This document shows, piece by piece, positions 1-6,503 of a DNA stretch of 20,333 nt (position 1 is the stretch's first letter; each line of letters starts with the position of its first letter). A program made the translations under genes and the position numbers. The stretch is from Deltaproteobacteria bacterium. GTDB taxonomy: Bacteria; Myxococcota_A; UBA9042; DTJE01. The stretch is taken from positions 1 through 20,333 of the forward strand of contig JADHTP010000022.1 in assembly GCA_016784945.1 (NCBI GenBank), given 5' to 3'. The notes beneath the pieces are model-generated. The model saw nothing but the letters and a program-made list of their open reading frames with translations, did not search any database and was not told where the DNA came from.

Positions 1-150
1 TGACCCCCCTTGTAGGGGCGACTCCGTCGCTGCTACGGGCGCCAATCTCGGGCGGGCACTGGCGTGCCGCCCTGCGCTTGGCGCATCTCTTACTCAAGGG
101 GGGCGCAGCCCCCCTATGACCCCCCTTGTAGGGGCGACTATCCCCTACAA
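1..150. repeat. Hairpin-rich interspersed repeat, cluster 1
   Basis: Slightly more than one copy of a repeat that recurs at 13347-13743 and 20200-20333. The landmark TGACCCCCCTTGTAGGGG occurs at 1 and again at 118, a 117-bp period. Within the unit are a G6/C6 hairpin (GGGGGGC, GCA, GCCCCCC near 99-115), the arm pair GCGAC/GTCGC, and a GGGCGGGCAC/GTGCCGCCC imperfect stem near 50-72. The cluster ends with a perfect inverted repeat TTGTAGGGG (126-134) and CCCCTACAA (142-150). There is no coding signal. It resembles REP/MITE-type intergenic elements and is probably cut off by the left edge of the window. Confidence 0.85.
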
Positions 151-156
151 TTCCAG

Positions 157-176
157 AACGATTAACGATTAACGAT
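157..176. repeat. Heptanucleotide tandem tract
   Basis: Two full copies of AACGATT followed by AACGAT, immediately after the hairpin repeat. Similar 7-nt tracts flank the other repeat cluster at 13449-13474 and 13744-13771. Function unknown. Confidence 0.7.
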
Positions 177-191
177 GGGCCAATCCCGTGG

Positions 192-249
192 TGTTGCAAC
201 AGGTGCAACAAGTGTTTAGGATCGAGTTGCAACTGTTGCAGAGTGTTGC
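192..249. promoter_or_regulatory. Array of TGTTGCA/TGCAACA sites upstream of the sigma-54 activator remnant
   Basis: Seen directly: the perfect palindrome TGTTGCAACA at 192-201, a half-site TGCAACA at 204-210, the palindrome GTTGCAAC at 226-233, a half-site TGTTGCA at 234-240, and TGTTGCG at 244-250 running into the GTG start. Five related elements within 60 bp look like a multimeric binding site, as expected of an upstream activator sequence for a dimeric regulator. Inference: the cognate factor could have been the adjacent activator before it decayed. No GG-N10-GC (-24/-12) sigma-54 promoter is visible between the array and the gene. Confidence 0.5.
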
Positions 250-765
250 GTGGCCAATCCTCTCGAAAGCCGTGAATTCCTGGAAGTCGCGCTGCGATCC
301 ATCGCCGACGGCGTCTTCGCCGTGTACCGCGACCTGAAGATCATCTATTTCAACAGGGCCGCGGAACGGATCACGGGATGGGACCGGGAAGAGGCCGTGG
401 GGCGCCCTTACGAAGAGGTGTTCCGGGTGGATTCATCCGATGGCCTGGACCCCTTGAAGGCCACACTGGACCGGGGGGACGTCCCCATCGATTTCGAAGA
501 GGCCATGCGACTGGTAATGAACCACCCCTTTCCCGGAAACGTGCGGGAACTGGAGAACATCATCGAGCATGCCTTCGTGCTGGCCATGGGCGATCGGTTG
601 CGTCTTCGGGACCTGCCGTCCTACGTGGCCGGCGCGGGCAAGCCACGGATCGAAAGTGGCTATGAATACGGGGGGTTGTGCGGGTGCGCACCTCTGAAGG
701 ACGTGGAAAGGGACGACGCGGCCGAGGGGCCGGGCGTCTCGACAAAGAGGAGGAACCCATCATGA
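250..765 (+). pseudogene. Decayed PAS-type sigma-54-dependent activator (AAA+ core and HTH lost)
   Basis: The 171-codon frame starts at GTG 250. An in-frame TAG at 217 excludes a longer version. Residues about 8-75 are a PAS domain (SIADGVFAV, FNRAAERITGWDREEAVG). The text then jumps to the C-terminal end of a sigma-54 activator AAA+ module (residues 83-127, with PFPGNVRELENIIEHAFVL). The Walker A, GAFTGA and Walker B region, normally about 200 residues, is absent. The stretch LKDVERD (149-155) matches the usual beginning of the Fis-type helix-turn-helix, but the helices themselves are missing and replaced by unrelated sequence. Without the ATPase core and DNA-binding end it cannot act as a normal activator. 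Its stop overlaps the macro-gene start (ATGA), so translational coupling could persist. Alternatives are an assembly deletion or, less likely, a short PAS protein with a new role. Confidence 0.75.
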
Positions 766-1313
766 GTCTGGTCGAGGACACCACACCGGTGGAAAAGACC
801 ATCAACGGCACGGTCGTTCGTCTGGTGAAGGACGACATCACGGCAATGGACATCGAGGCGCTCGTCTATTACGCCACGTCCGACCTGAAGCTGGGCTCGG
901 GCCACGGCAACGCGATCACCATGCGGGGCGGGATGGCCATTCAGAAGGCGCTGGACGAAATCGGCGGCCTCGACCTCACCCAGGCAGTGATCACCGAGGC
1001 GGGCGAACTGAAAGCCCAGTGGATCGTTCATGCGGTGGGGCCCAAGTTTCAGGAAGAGGACATGGAGGGCAAGCTCAAGACCACCGTGTTGAACTCGATG
1101 AAAAAGGCGGACGAAAAGGGCATCAAGGCCCTCGCGTTTCCGCCCATGGGGGCGGGCTTCTACGGCATCGGCCTGGACGTTACGGCCGAAGTGATGCTGG
1201 AAGCCATGACCGAATACCTGAAAGGGGCAACCGGACTGAAAGAGGTGGTCATCTGCGCCAATGACAGCCGGGATTTCGTTCCCTTCAAGAACCAGATGGA
1301 GGTCATCCAATGA
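762..1313 (+). CDS. Macro-domain protein (variant ADP-ribose-binding fold)
   Basis: 183 aa. The ATG at 762 is chosen because GAGGAGG lies just upstream (747-753) and homology begins there. The residues follow a macro domain: the DDIT strand (24-27), a Gly-rich loop with GSGHGNAITMRGG (45-57), IVHAVGPKF (88-96) and the second binding loop FPPMGAGFYG (126-135). The canonical NAAN motif after the first strand is replaced by YYATSD (36-41), so classical ADP-ribosyl hydrolase chemistry should not be assumed. Family knowledge: macro domains bind ADP-ribose or related nucleotides. The stop overlaps the next start (ATGA at 1310), so it is translationally coupled to the membrane protein. That suggests a role in, or sensing for, this redox operon, but its ligand is unknown. 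Confidence 0.85.
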   Translation: MSLVEDTTPVEKTINGTVVRLVKDDITAMDIEALVYYATSDLKLGSGHGNAITMRGGMAIQKALDEIGGLDLTQAVITEAGELKAQWIVHAVGPKFQEEDMEGKLKTTVLNSMKKADEKGIKALAFPPMGAGFYGIGLDVTAEVMLEAMTEYLKGATGLKEVVICANDSRDFVPFKNQMEVIQ

Positions 1314-2014
1314 GTGAGGCATTGCAGTTCGCACAAACCACTTTGCAGGAAGTGGCCCTGGTATTCATGGCCGTGGTCTACATGCTGAGGCTGAGGTGGA
1401 TTTTCAAACGGTTCCCGGCGGCCAAGGAGCGCCAGGGCTCCACGGGGAATCCCGACACCAATCCCAGGAAGGGCTTCCTCTATTCCTGGGCCATTATCGG
1501 CATGCCCTGGGTCATGGAGAGCAGCCGGACCAAGCCCATCATGTACGGGATGTTCGTGATATTCCACATCGGAGTGGTGGTGGCCATCGCCGAGTCCTTC
1601 ATCATTCCCTACGCACCGGGTTTCCTGGCGGCCAACCCCTGGTTGGGCACCTTCATCCAGGTGTCCTGCACCGCGGCCTGCCTGGTGGGTGTGCTGCGTT
1701 TCATTCGCCGGGTGTCCGACAAGGGAATGAGGGCCATCAGCTCGCCTGACGACTATTTCTCGCTGCTCCTTCTGACCGTGTGGTTCGCGTTTGCGGCCCT
1801 GGCCGGAACCAACGACGCCTCGGGCGGCGAGGGATTCCTGTTGACCTATTTCTGGATGACGGCCTTCTTTCTGGTGTACGTGCCCTTCAGCAAGATTTCC
1901 CACTACCTGTACTACCCGATCACCCGCTACTACTTCGGGAAGTCCATGGGGAACAGGGGCACCTACCCCATCGTGAAGAGCGTCCCGGGATATGTGAAAA
2001 CGGCCGGCGAGTGA
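1310..2014 (+). CDS. NarI/TmcC-like membrane protein, probable cytochrome b-type redox subunit
   Basis: 234 aa with five predicted membrane helices (about 8-27, 77-99, 113-131, 149-168, 177-199). Size and layout resemble the gamma subunit of respiratory nitrate reductase and the membrane partners of HdrD-like proteins (HdrE, DsrM, TmcC), which pass electrons between the quinone pool and a cytoplasmic Fe-S subunit. Only two histidines exist in the whole protein, His86 in helix 2 and His198 at the end of helix 5. At most one bis-His heme b is therefore possible, against two hemes in NarI. The start overlaps the macro gene by 4 nt. The HdrD-like partner follows after 22 bp with a good ribosome binding site (AAAGGGAG). 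The assignment to this broad class is firm; the exact electron partner is inferred. Confidence 0.8.
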   Translation: MSEALQFAQTTLQEVALVFMAVVYMLRLRWIFKRFPAAKERQGSTGNPDTNPRKGFLYSWAIIGMPWVMESSRTKPIMYGMFVIFHIGVVVAIAESFIIPYAPGFLAANPWLGTFIQVSCTAACLVGVLRFIRRVSDKGMRAISSPDDYFSLLLLTVWFAFAALAGTNDASGGEGFLLTYFWMTAFFLVYVPFSKISHYLYYPITRYYFGKSMGNRGTYPIVKSVPGYVKTAGE

Positions 2015-2036
2015 CCGTCAACAAAGGGAGTGTCCC

Positions 2037-3821
2037 ATGAGCACACAAACGAGATCGCACAAGGCAACCAAGGTTCTGGAAAGGCTAACGAAGAAGGTGA
2101 ACCGGCAGATCGCGGGCACCATGCTCGCCTGCGTCCACTGCGGGCAGTGCACCGATTCCTGTCATTACGTGCAGACCAACCCGGGCGACGAGACCTTCAT
2201 CCCCGCCTGGAAGGCCGATCGGGTCCGCAAGCTGTTCAAGCGGCACATGGACTGGACCGGCCGTGTCATCCCCTGGTGGGTGAAGGCGTCCAGTGTCTAT
2301 ACCGACGAGGAACTGGAGGAACTGAGGGACATCGTCTTCGGCAAGTGCACCAACTGCCGTCGCTGTTCCATCAACTGCCCCATGGGCGTGGATTTTGCCT
2401 CCATGAACCGCATGGCTCGCGGCCTTCTGGTGTCCGTGGGCATCATGCCCGAGGGCGTCTCCGTGGTCAGCAAGGATCAGTGGGAGATCGGCAACCAGAT
2501 GGGTGTCCTGAAAGAGGACTACCTGGACACCCTGGAATGGATGGAAGAGGAACTCCAGGAGGAACTGGAGGACCCCACGCTCAAGATCCCCGTGGACAAG
2601 GAAGACTGCGAGATCGTCTATACCATCAACCCCCGGGAGGCCAAGTACGACCCCCGTTCCATTTCCGACGCGGCCAAGATCTTCCACGTGGCGGGCGAGA
2701 GCTGGACCATGCCCAGCGAGGGCTGGGACATGACCAACTTCGGCCTGTTCTCCGGGGACGACGACCTGGGCGGGGCCGTCGCGAAACGGGTGTACGAGGC
2801 CGTGGAGAGGCTCAATGGCAAGACCCTGGTCATGTCCGAGTGCGGCCACGGTTATCGGTCGACCCGGTGCGAGGGGCCCAACTGGAGTCAAACGGACCTT
2901 TCCTTCAAGGCGGAAAGTTCCGTGGATACCATGCTCCGCTACATCAAGGAGAGGCGGATCAAGGTGGACAAGTCCAAGAACGACTTTTCCGTCACGTTCC
3001 ACGATTCCTGCAACAATGCCCGGAGTTGCGGCCTGTTCGAGGAACCCCGCGAGTTGTTGAGGCTGGTGGTTGCGGACTTCCGTGAAATGTACCCCAACCG
3101 GGCGGAGAACTACTGCTGCACCGGCGGCGGCGGCGCCATGTCCATGTCGGAATACACGCCTCAGAGACTGAAATCCGCCAAGGTCAAGGCCGATCAGCTG
3201 ATCGCCACGGGTGCGGACAAGGTGGTGACCTCCTGTCACAACTGCGTGGACGGGCTGAATGACTGCATCAAGCACTACAAGGTCGGCATGGAGGTTACCC
3301 AGCTGGTGAACCTGGTGGCCGACGCCCTGATCATCGAACCCGCCAAGACCACCGTGGTGGTGGAGGAAGTGCCTGCGGCGGCGTCGGCCCCCGTGGTGGA
3401 AGAAAAGGCGGCTGCGGCGGCTCGACCGCTCACCGGGCGCAAGATCCTGGTCATCGACGACGAGCCGGACGTGTGTACCTTCCTGTCCACGGTGCTCGAA
3501 GACAACGGTGCCCAGGTGCTCACCGCGGCGGACGGCGACACGGGTCTGGCCCTGGCCCGGTCCGAAAAGCCCGACCTGGTCACCCTGGACCTGAACATGC
3601 CGGGCAAGGACGGCGGCCAGGTGTACGAGGCCATGAGGGCCGACGACGAACTCAAGGAACTCAACGTGGTCATCGTGTCGGGCAAGCCCGAACTGCGCGG
3701 CCTCATCTACGACAAGGACGTCCGCAAGCCGGAAGGCTACCTGGACAAGCCGGTCTCCGAAGAGACCCTGCTGACCAGCGTGCGGAAGATCCTGGAGGTG
3801 GGCGAGGACAATGTAAACTAG
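2037..3821 (+). CDS. HdrD/TmcB-like Fe-S protein fused to a C-terminal response-regulator receiver domain
   Basis: 594 aa. Residues 32-42 and 104-114 give two CxxCxxCxxxC motifs for [4Fe-4S] clusters. A CCG-type cysteine-rich domain follows: Cys325, CysCys360-361, and Cys400-x2-Cys403. An earlier CCG position is reduced to SECGHGY (267-273), i.e. degenerate. An Ala/Val/Pro-rich linker (about 434-466) joins a complete CheY-like receiver (467-588): acidic pair in VIDDE, phospho-acceptor Asp518 in TLDLNMPGKDG, Ser548 and Lys571 in YLDKPV. Family knowledge: HdrD/TmcB subunits exchange electrons with a membrane cytochrome b, here the upstream gene. Attachment of a receiver implies that phosphorylation by a kinase, most simply the next gene product, and electron transfer are coupled. 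The fusion is seen directly; the coupling is inference. Confidence 0.9.
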   Translation: MSTQTRSHKATKVLERLTKKVNRQIAGTMLACVHCGQCTDSCHYVQTNPGDETFIPAWKADRVRKLFKRHMDWTGRVIPWWVKASSVYTDEELEELRDIVFGKCTNCRRCSINCPMGVDFASMNRMARGLLVSVGIMPEGVSVVSKDQWEIGNQMGVLKEDYLDTLEWMEEELQEELEDPTLKIPVDKEDCEIVYTINPREAKYDPRSISDAAKIFHVAGESWTMPSEGWDMTNFGLFSGDDDLGGAVAKRVYEAVERLNGKTLVMSECGHGYRSTRCEGPNWSQTDLSFKAESSVDTMLRYIKERRIKVDKSKNDFSVTFHDSCNNARSCGLFEEPRELLRLVVADFREMYPNRAENYCCTGGGGAMSMSEYTPQRLKSAKVKADQLIATGADKVVTSCHNCVDGLNDCIKHYKVGMEVTQLVNLVADALIIEPAKTTVVVEEVPAAASAPVVEEKAAAAARPLTGRKILVIDDEPDVCTFLSTVLEDNGAQVLTAADGDTGLALARSEKPDLVTLDLNMPGKDGGQVYEAMRADDELKELNVVIVSGKPELRGLIYDKDVRKPEGYLDKPVSEETLLTSVRKILEVGEDNVN

Positions 3822-3889
3822 GATCGGTTTCCGGCGACCCGGCCCGTCCGACAGCGGTTCGGCGGCGTTCTCACACCTGGGGGCGTTCC

Positions 3890-5347
3890 ATGGATCTGCC
3901 CTATAGTGCCTGCTTCGATGCCATGCCCGGCTACCTGACGGTCCTGGACGGCGACCTGCGAATCCTGGATGCCAACGCGCACTACAGGAGGGACTTCGGG
4001 GACCCGGACGGGCGTTTCTGTTACCAGGTGAGCAAGCGACGGCCCGAAAAGTGCGAAAGGTGCCTGGCGGAGAAAGCCTTCCGGGACGGCAGGAACCATT
4101 CCGGTATCGAGGAGGTTCATTGCCTCGACGGGCGGGCGGTGTCGGTGCTGGTGAACACCACGCCCATCCGGGACGATTTCGGCAAGGTCGTGGCCGTTAT
4201 GACCATGTCCACGGACATCACCGATCTCAAGCTCATGCAGGACCAGTTGCGGGACAGCAAGCAGCGCTACCGGATGCTATTCGAAGAGGTTCCCTGCTAC
4301 ATCACGATCCAGGATCGGGACCTGCGGATCGTGGATGCCAACCGTCGGTTCCGCGAAGACTTCGACGAAAGCTCCCTCGGGTGCCACTGCTACCAGGCCT
4401 ACAAGCACCGCGACGAGACCTGCGTCAATTGCCCCGTGCTGATGACCTTCTCCGACGGACAGGTACATCGCAGCGAGGAGGTGGTGACGGCCCTTTCGGG
4501 GGACCAGCAGAACGTGCTGGTGTACACCACGCCCATCAGGGACGCACAAGGCCGGATCCAGTACGTGATGGAGATGAGCACCAACATCACCTCCATCCGC
4601 CGGCTGCAGTCGCAGCTGGAGTCCGTGGGGATGCTGATCAGTTCCATTTCCCACGGCATCAAGGGGCTCCTTACGGGTCTGGACGGCGGCATGTACCTGG
4701 TCAATTCAGGCATGAAGGCGGACAACCCGGAGCGACTCCAGAAGGGATGGGAGATGGTCCAGCGGAACGTGGAGCGGATCCGCGGCCAGGTGTTGAACAT
4801 CCTGTACTACGCCAAGGAAAGGATTCCCGACTGGCAGGTGGTGTCGGTGGTGGACCTGGCCGAGGAGGTGCGAGGTCTCATTTCACCCAAGTCGGCGGAC
4901 CTGGGAATCGCCTTCACGGCGGAGGTGGACCCCGACATCGGCGAATTCGAGGTCGATCGCAATGCCATCCGGTCCCTTCTGGTGAACCTGCTGGAGAACT
5001 CCCTGGACGCCTGCCGGGTGGACAAGGCCAAGGAATCCCACCAGGTGGCCTTCCGGGTGGATGGCAGAAAGCACAACGTCCGTTTCGAAATCATCGACAA
5101 CGGGATCGGCATGGACGAAGAGACCCGAGACAAGGCCTTCAGCCTGTTCTATTCGTCCAAGGGAATGGAAGGGACGGGCCTGGGCCTCTTCATCGCCAAC
5201 AACATCACCCAGAATCACGGTGGGCACGTCCACGTGGACTCGGAACTGGGCCGTGGGACCACCTTCCTGGTGGACATACCGCGGGAACGCCAGCCGAAGA
5301 CCCACGAGGACGGACCCCGACCCCTGCCCGAATCGGAAGAAGACTGA
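3890..5347 (+). CDS. Cytoplasmic histidine kinase with two Cys-motif PAS domains
   Basis: 485 aa from ATG 3890. The frame is open further upstream, but that part only shadows the receiver domain of the preceding gene. There is no signal peptide or membrane segment. PAS1 spans about 5-115 and PAS2 about 125-235. Each has the same spacing Cys-x10-Cys-x2-Cys (44/55/58 and 167/178/181), suggesting a metal, Fe-S or thiol sensor. The phospho-acceptor region is SSISHGIKGLL with His255, an unusual H-box. The ATPase part has N-box NLLENSLDA (366-374), G1 DNGIGM (403-408), F-box and G2 GTGLGL (428-433). It lies 68 bp after the receiver-bearing Fe-S gene, which is its most likely target since no other receiver is encoded nearby. 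Confidence 0.93.
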   Translation: MDLPYSACFDAMPGYLTVLDGDLRILDANAHYRRDFGDPDGRFCYQVSKRRPEKCERCLAEKAFRDGRNHSGIEEVHCLDGRAVSVLVNTTPIRDDFGKVVAVMTMSTDITDLKLMQDQLRDSKQRYRMLFEEVPCYITIQDRDLRIVDANRRFREDFDESSLGCHCYQAYKHRDETCVNCPVLMTFSDGQVHRSEEVVTALSGDQQNVLVYTTPIRDAQGRIQYVMEMSTNITSIRRLQSQLESVGMLISSISHGIKGLLTGLDGGMYLVNSGMKADNPERLQKGWEMVQRNVERIRGQVLNILYYAKERIPDWQVVSVVDLAEEVRGLISPKSADLGIAFTAEVDPDIGEFEVDRNAIRSLLVNLLENSLDACRVDKAKESHQVAFRVDGRKHNVRFEIIDNGIGMDEETRDKAFSLFYSSKGMEGTGLGLFIANNITQNHGGHVHVDSELGRGTTFLVDIPRERQPKTHEDGPRPLPESEED

Positions 5348-5390
5348 AAACAAGACGGGTGTCATTTGTCGCTGCGTATCCAGGCAGGAT

Positions 5391-5414
5391 TTCCGGTATC
5401 CTCGGATACCGGAT
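5391..5414. terminator. Inverted repeat, likely bidirectional terminator
   Basis: TCCGGTATCC (5392-5401) and GGATACCGGA (5404-5413) form a perfect 10-bp stem with a 2-nt centre. It lies between the 3' ends of two convergent genes, the kinase (ends 5347) and the Rrf2 regulator (ends 5415). No strong T-run follows on either strand, so termination efficiency is uncertain. Confidence 0.6.
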
Positions 5415-5849
5415 TCAGCGGGGACAGGGGGGATTCGATCGGTTCTTCGTGCGCTCCACCAGGTCGCCGATGGTGATGGCGCCGAGGACCTGGTCGATGG
5501 CGGTGCCGACGTCGGCCCAGACGTCCCTTGTCACGCACTCTTCCGCCCTTTCACAGATCGCGCCCTCACCGACGCAGTCCACGATGGCGGTCCGGCCTTC
5601 CATCACGGTGATCACTTTGAGGAGGGTGAGGTTGTCGGGCTCCACGGCCAGCGAAAATCCGCCCTTGGAGCCCCGCATGGCCCTGACGATGCCGGCGTTT
5701 CTCAGCTGCGACAGGATCTGGTCCAGGTACTTGGGCGACACGTTCTGTCGGGCGGCGATTTCCTTCAGGCTGGTGGGGCCGTTATTCTGGTGAAGGGCCA
5801 AATCCAGGAGTGCCCTGGCTGCGTATCTTCCTCGCGTGGACAGTTTCAC
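5415..5849 (-). CDS. Rrf2/IscR-type transcriptional regulator with three-Cys cluster site
   Basis: 144 aa. The start is GTG at 5847-5849, with GAGGT about 9 nt upstream on the minus strand. The N-terminal winged helix is typical of Rrf2 (MKLSTRGRYAARALLDLA, then LKEIAARQNVSPKYLDQIL and the wing MRGSKGGFSLA). Cys92, Cys99 and Cys105 sit where IscR and relatives ligate an Fe-S cluster. The IscR histidine just after the third Cys is not present, and Arg108 is near that position. Family knowledge: such proteins sense Fe-S status, NO, O2 or cysteine. It is divergent from the superoxide reductase/ferritin genes and convergent with the redox-kinase operon, so it is a reasonable regulator of either. 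Which genes it controls is inference. Confidence 0.92.
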   Translation of the reverse strand: MKLSTRGRYAARALLDLALHQNNGPTSLKEIAARQNVSPKYLDQILSQLRNAGIVRAMRGSKGGFSLAVEPDNLTLLKVITVMEGRTAIVDCVGEGAICERAEECVTRDVWADVGTAIDQVLGAITIGDLVERTKNRSNPPCPR

Positions 5850-5879
5850 TACCCGTTACCTCGGTAGAGGAAGAATCCC

Positions 5880-5893
5880 GGGTCGCGGGACCC
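5880..5893 (-). promoter_or_regulatory. Short inverted repeat in the Rrf2 leader
   Basis: GGGTC (5880-5884) and GACCC (5889-5893) separated by GCGG. This lies between the proposed promoter and the GTG start of the Rrf2 gene. It could be an operator half-site pair or an RNA hairpin. No function can be assigned from sequence. Confidence 0.3.
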
Positions 5894-5912
5894 TGAAAAG
5901 ACTGCACGTCAT

Positions 5913-5942
5913 ACCATAACCTGACAAAAACCGTCGTCGCAA
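5913..5942 (-). promoter_or_regulatory. Candidate promoter for the Rrf2 gene
   Basis: On the minus strand, TTGCGA (5937-5942) and TATGGT (5913-5918) are separated by 18 bp. Each matches the sigma-70 consensus at four of six positions. One copy of the repeat ATAACCTGA (plus strand, 5916-5924) overlaps the -10, as an autorepression site would. Confidence 0.4.
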
Positions 5943-5975
5943 CTGTAAATAGCGAATCAGACCACGATAACCTGA
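5916..5975. promoter_or_regulatory. Direct repeat ATAACCTGA, candidate operator pair
   Basis: ATAACCTGA occurs at 5916-5924 and 5967-5975, both exact. They are 51 bp apart, about five helical turns, in the divergent region between the Rrf2 gene and desulfoferrodoxin. Same-face spacing and overlap with the Rrf2 -10 suggest a regulator site. The binding protein is unknown; Rrf2 autoregulation is the simplest guess. Confidence 0.4.
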
Positions 5976-6023
5976 TCGGGCGTGGATTGGGGAAGGCTCA
6001 AACCCTCCCCCCCCCGCGCGGCC

Positions 6024-6051
6024 TTGACGACGGGACAATCATGACCATACT
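6024..6051 (+). promoter_or_regulatory. Candidate promoter for the desulfoferrodoxin-ferritin operon
   Basis: TTGACG (6024-6029) and CATACT (6046-6051) are separated by 16 bp, about 70 bp upstream of the ATG. The -35 matches five of six consensus positions and the -10 four of six. Confidence 0.45.
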
Positions 6052-6119
6052 GCTACTATCAGCCCTTGGCGGGCGGCGTTTGAAAACGACCCCGCGAATT
6101 CTTGCAGGAGGAATGGAGA

Positions 6120-6500
6120 ATGGCCGACATCGCGAGAACGCAGGTTTATCGCTGCGCCCATTGCGGCAACATGGTGGAAGTTCTGTATGCGGGCGGGGGA
6201 ACCCTGGTCTGTTGCGGTGATCCCATGACGCTCGTTGCGGAAAACACCACGGATGCCGCCGTGGAGAAACACGTGCCGGTGGTCGAGAAAGCCGGCGGCA
6301 GGGTCGCCGTGAAGGTGGGCAGCGTGGCCCATCCCATGCTCGACGAGCACTACATCGAGTGGATCGAGGTCCTGGCGGGAAACGACGTGTGCCGGCGTTT
6401 CCTGGATCCGGGTGAGGCGCCCGAGGCCTCTTTTGACGTGGATACCGATGAACTGACCGTGCGTGCGTACTGCAACCTGCACGGACTGTGGAGGGCTTAG
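6120..6500 (+). CDS. dfx: Desulfoferrodoxin (2Fe superoxide reductase)
   Basis: 126 aa. The ATG at 6120 is preferred over an upstream TTG because AGGAGG (6106-6111) is correctly spaced for it. The N-terminal desulforedoxin domain carries the center I Fe(Cys)4 ligands Cys12, Cys15, Cys31, Cys32. The C-terminal superoxide reductase domain has the center II ligands His51, His71, His77, Cys118 and His121, with Lys50 next to the site as in characterised enzymes. The protein reduces superoxide to hydrogen peroxide in the cytoplasm without releasing O2, usually taking electrons from rubredoxin. A rubredoxin and a flavin reductase are encoded at 11766-13108. Ferritin follows after 3 bp, so both are probably one transcript. 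The family is typical of strict and microaerophilic anaerobes. Confidence 0.97.
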   Translation: MADIARTQVYRCAHCGNMVEVLYAGGGTLVCCGDPMTLVAENTTDAAVEKHVPVVEKAGGRVAVKVGSVAHPMLDEHYIEWIEVLAGNDVCRRFLDPGEAPEASFDVDTDELTVRAYCNLHGLWRA

Positions 6501-6503
6501 AAA

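Noticed and set aside
177..250. Sigma-54 promoter in front of the activator remnant
   Set aside because: No GG and GC pair with the required 10-bp spacing was found near the palindromic sites.
2085..3275. 396-codon minus-strand open frame
   Set aside because: Antisense to the HdrD-like gene with its conserved cysteine motifs; no recognisable domain.
3473..3889. Longer N terminus for the histidine kinase
   Set aside because: The extension overlaps the receiver domain in another frame and is Gly/Arg-rich shadow sequence. PAS homology begins right at ATG 3890.
6102..6119. TTG start for desulfoferrodoxin
   Set aside because: The ribosome binding site AGGAGG lies inside this extension and is correctly spaced for ATG 6120, where family similarity begins.
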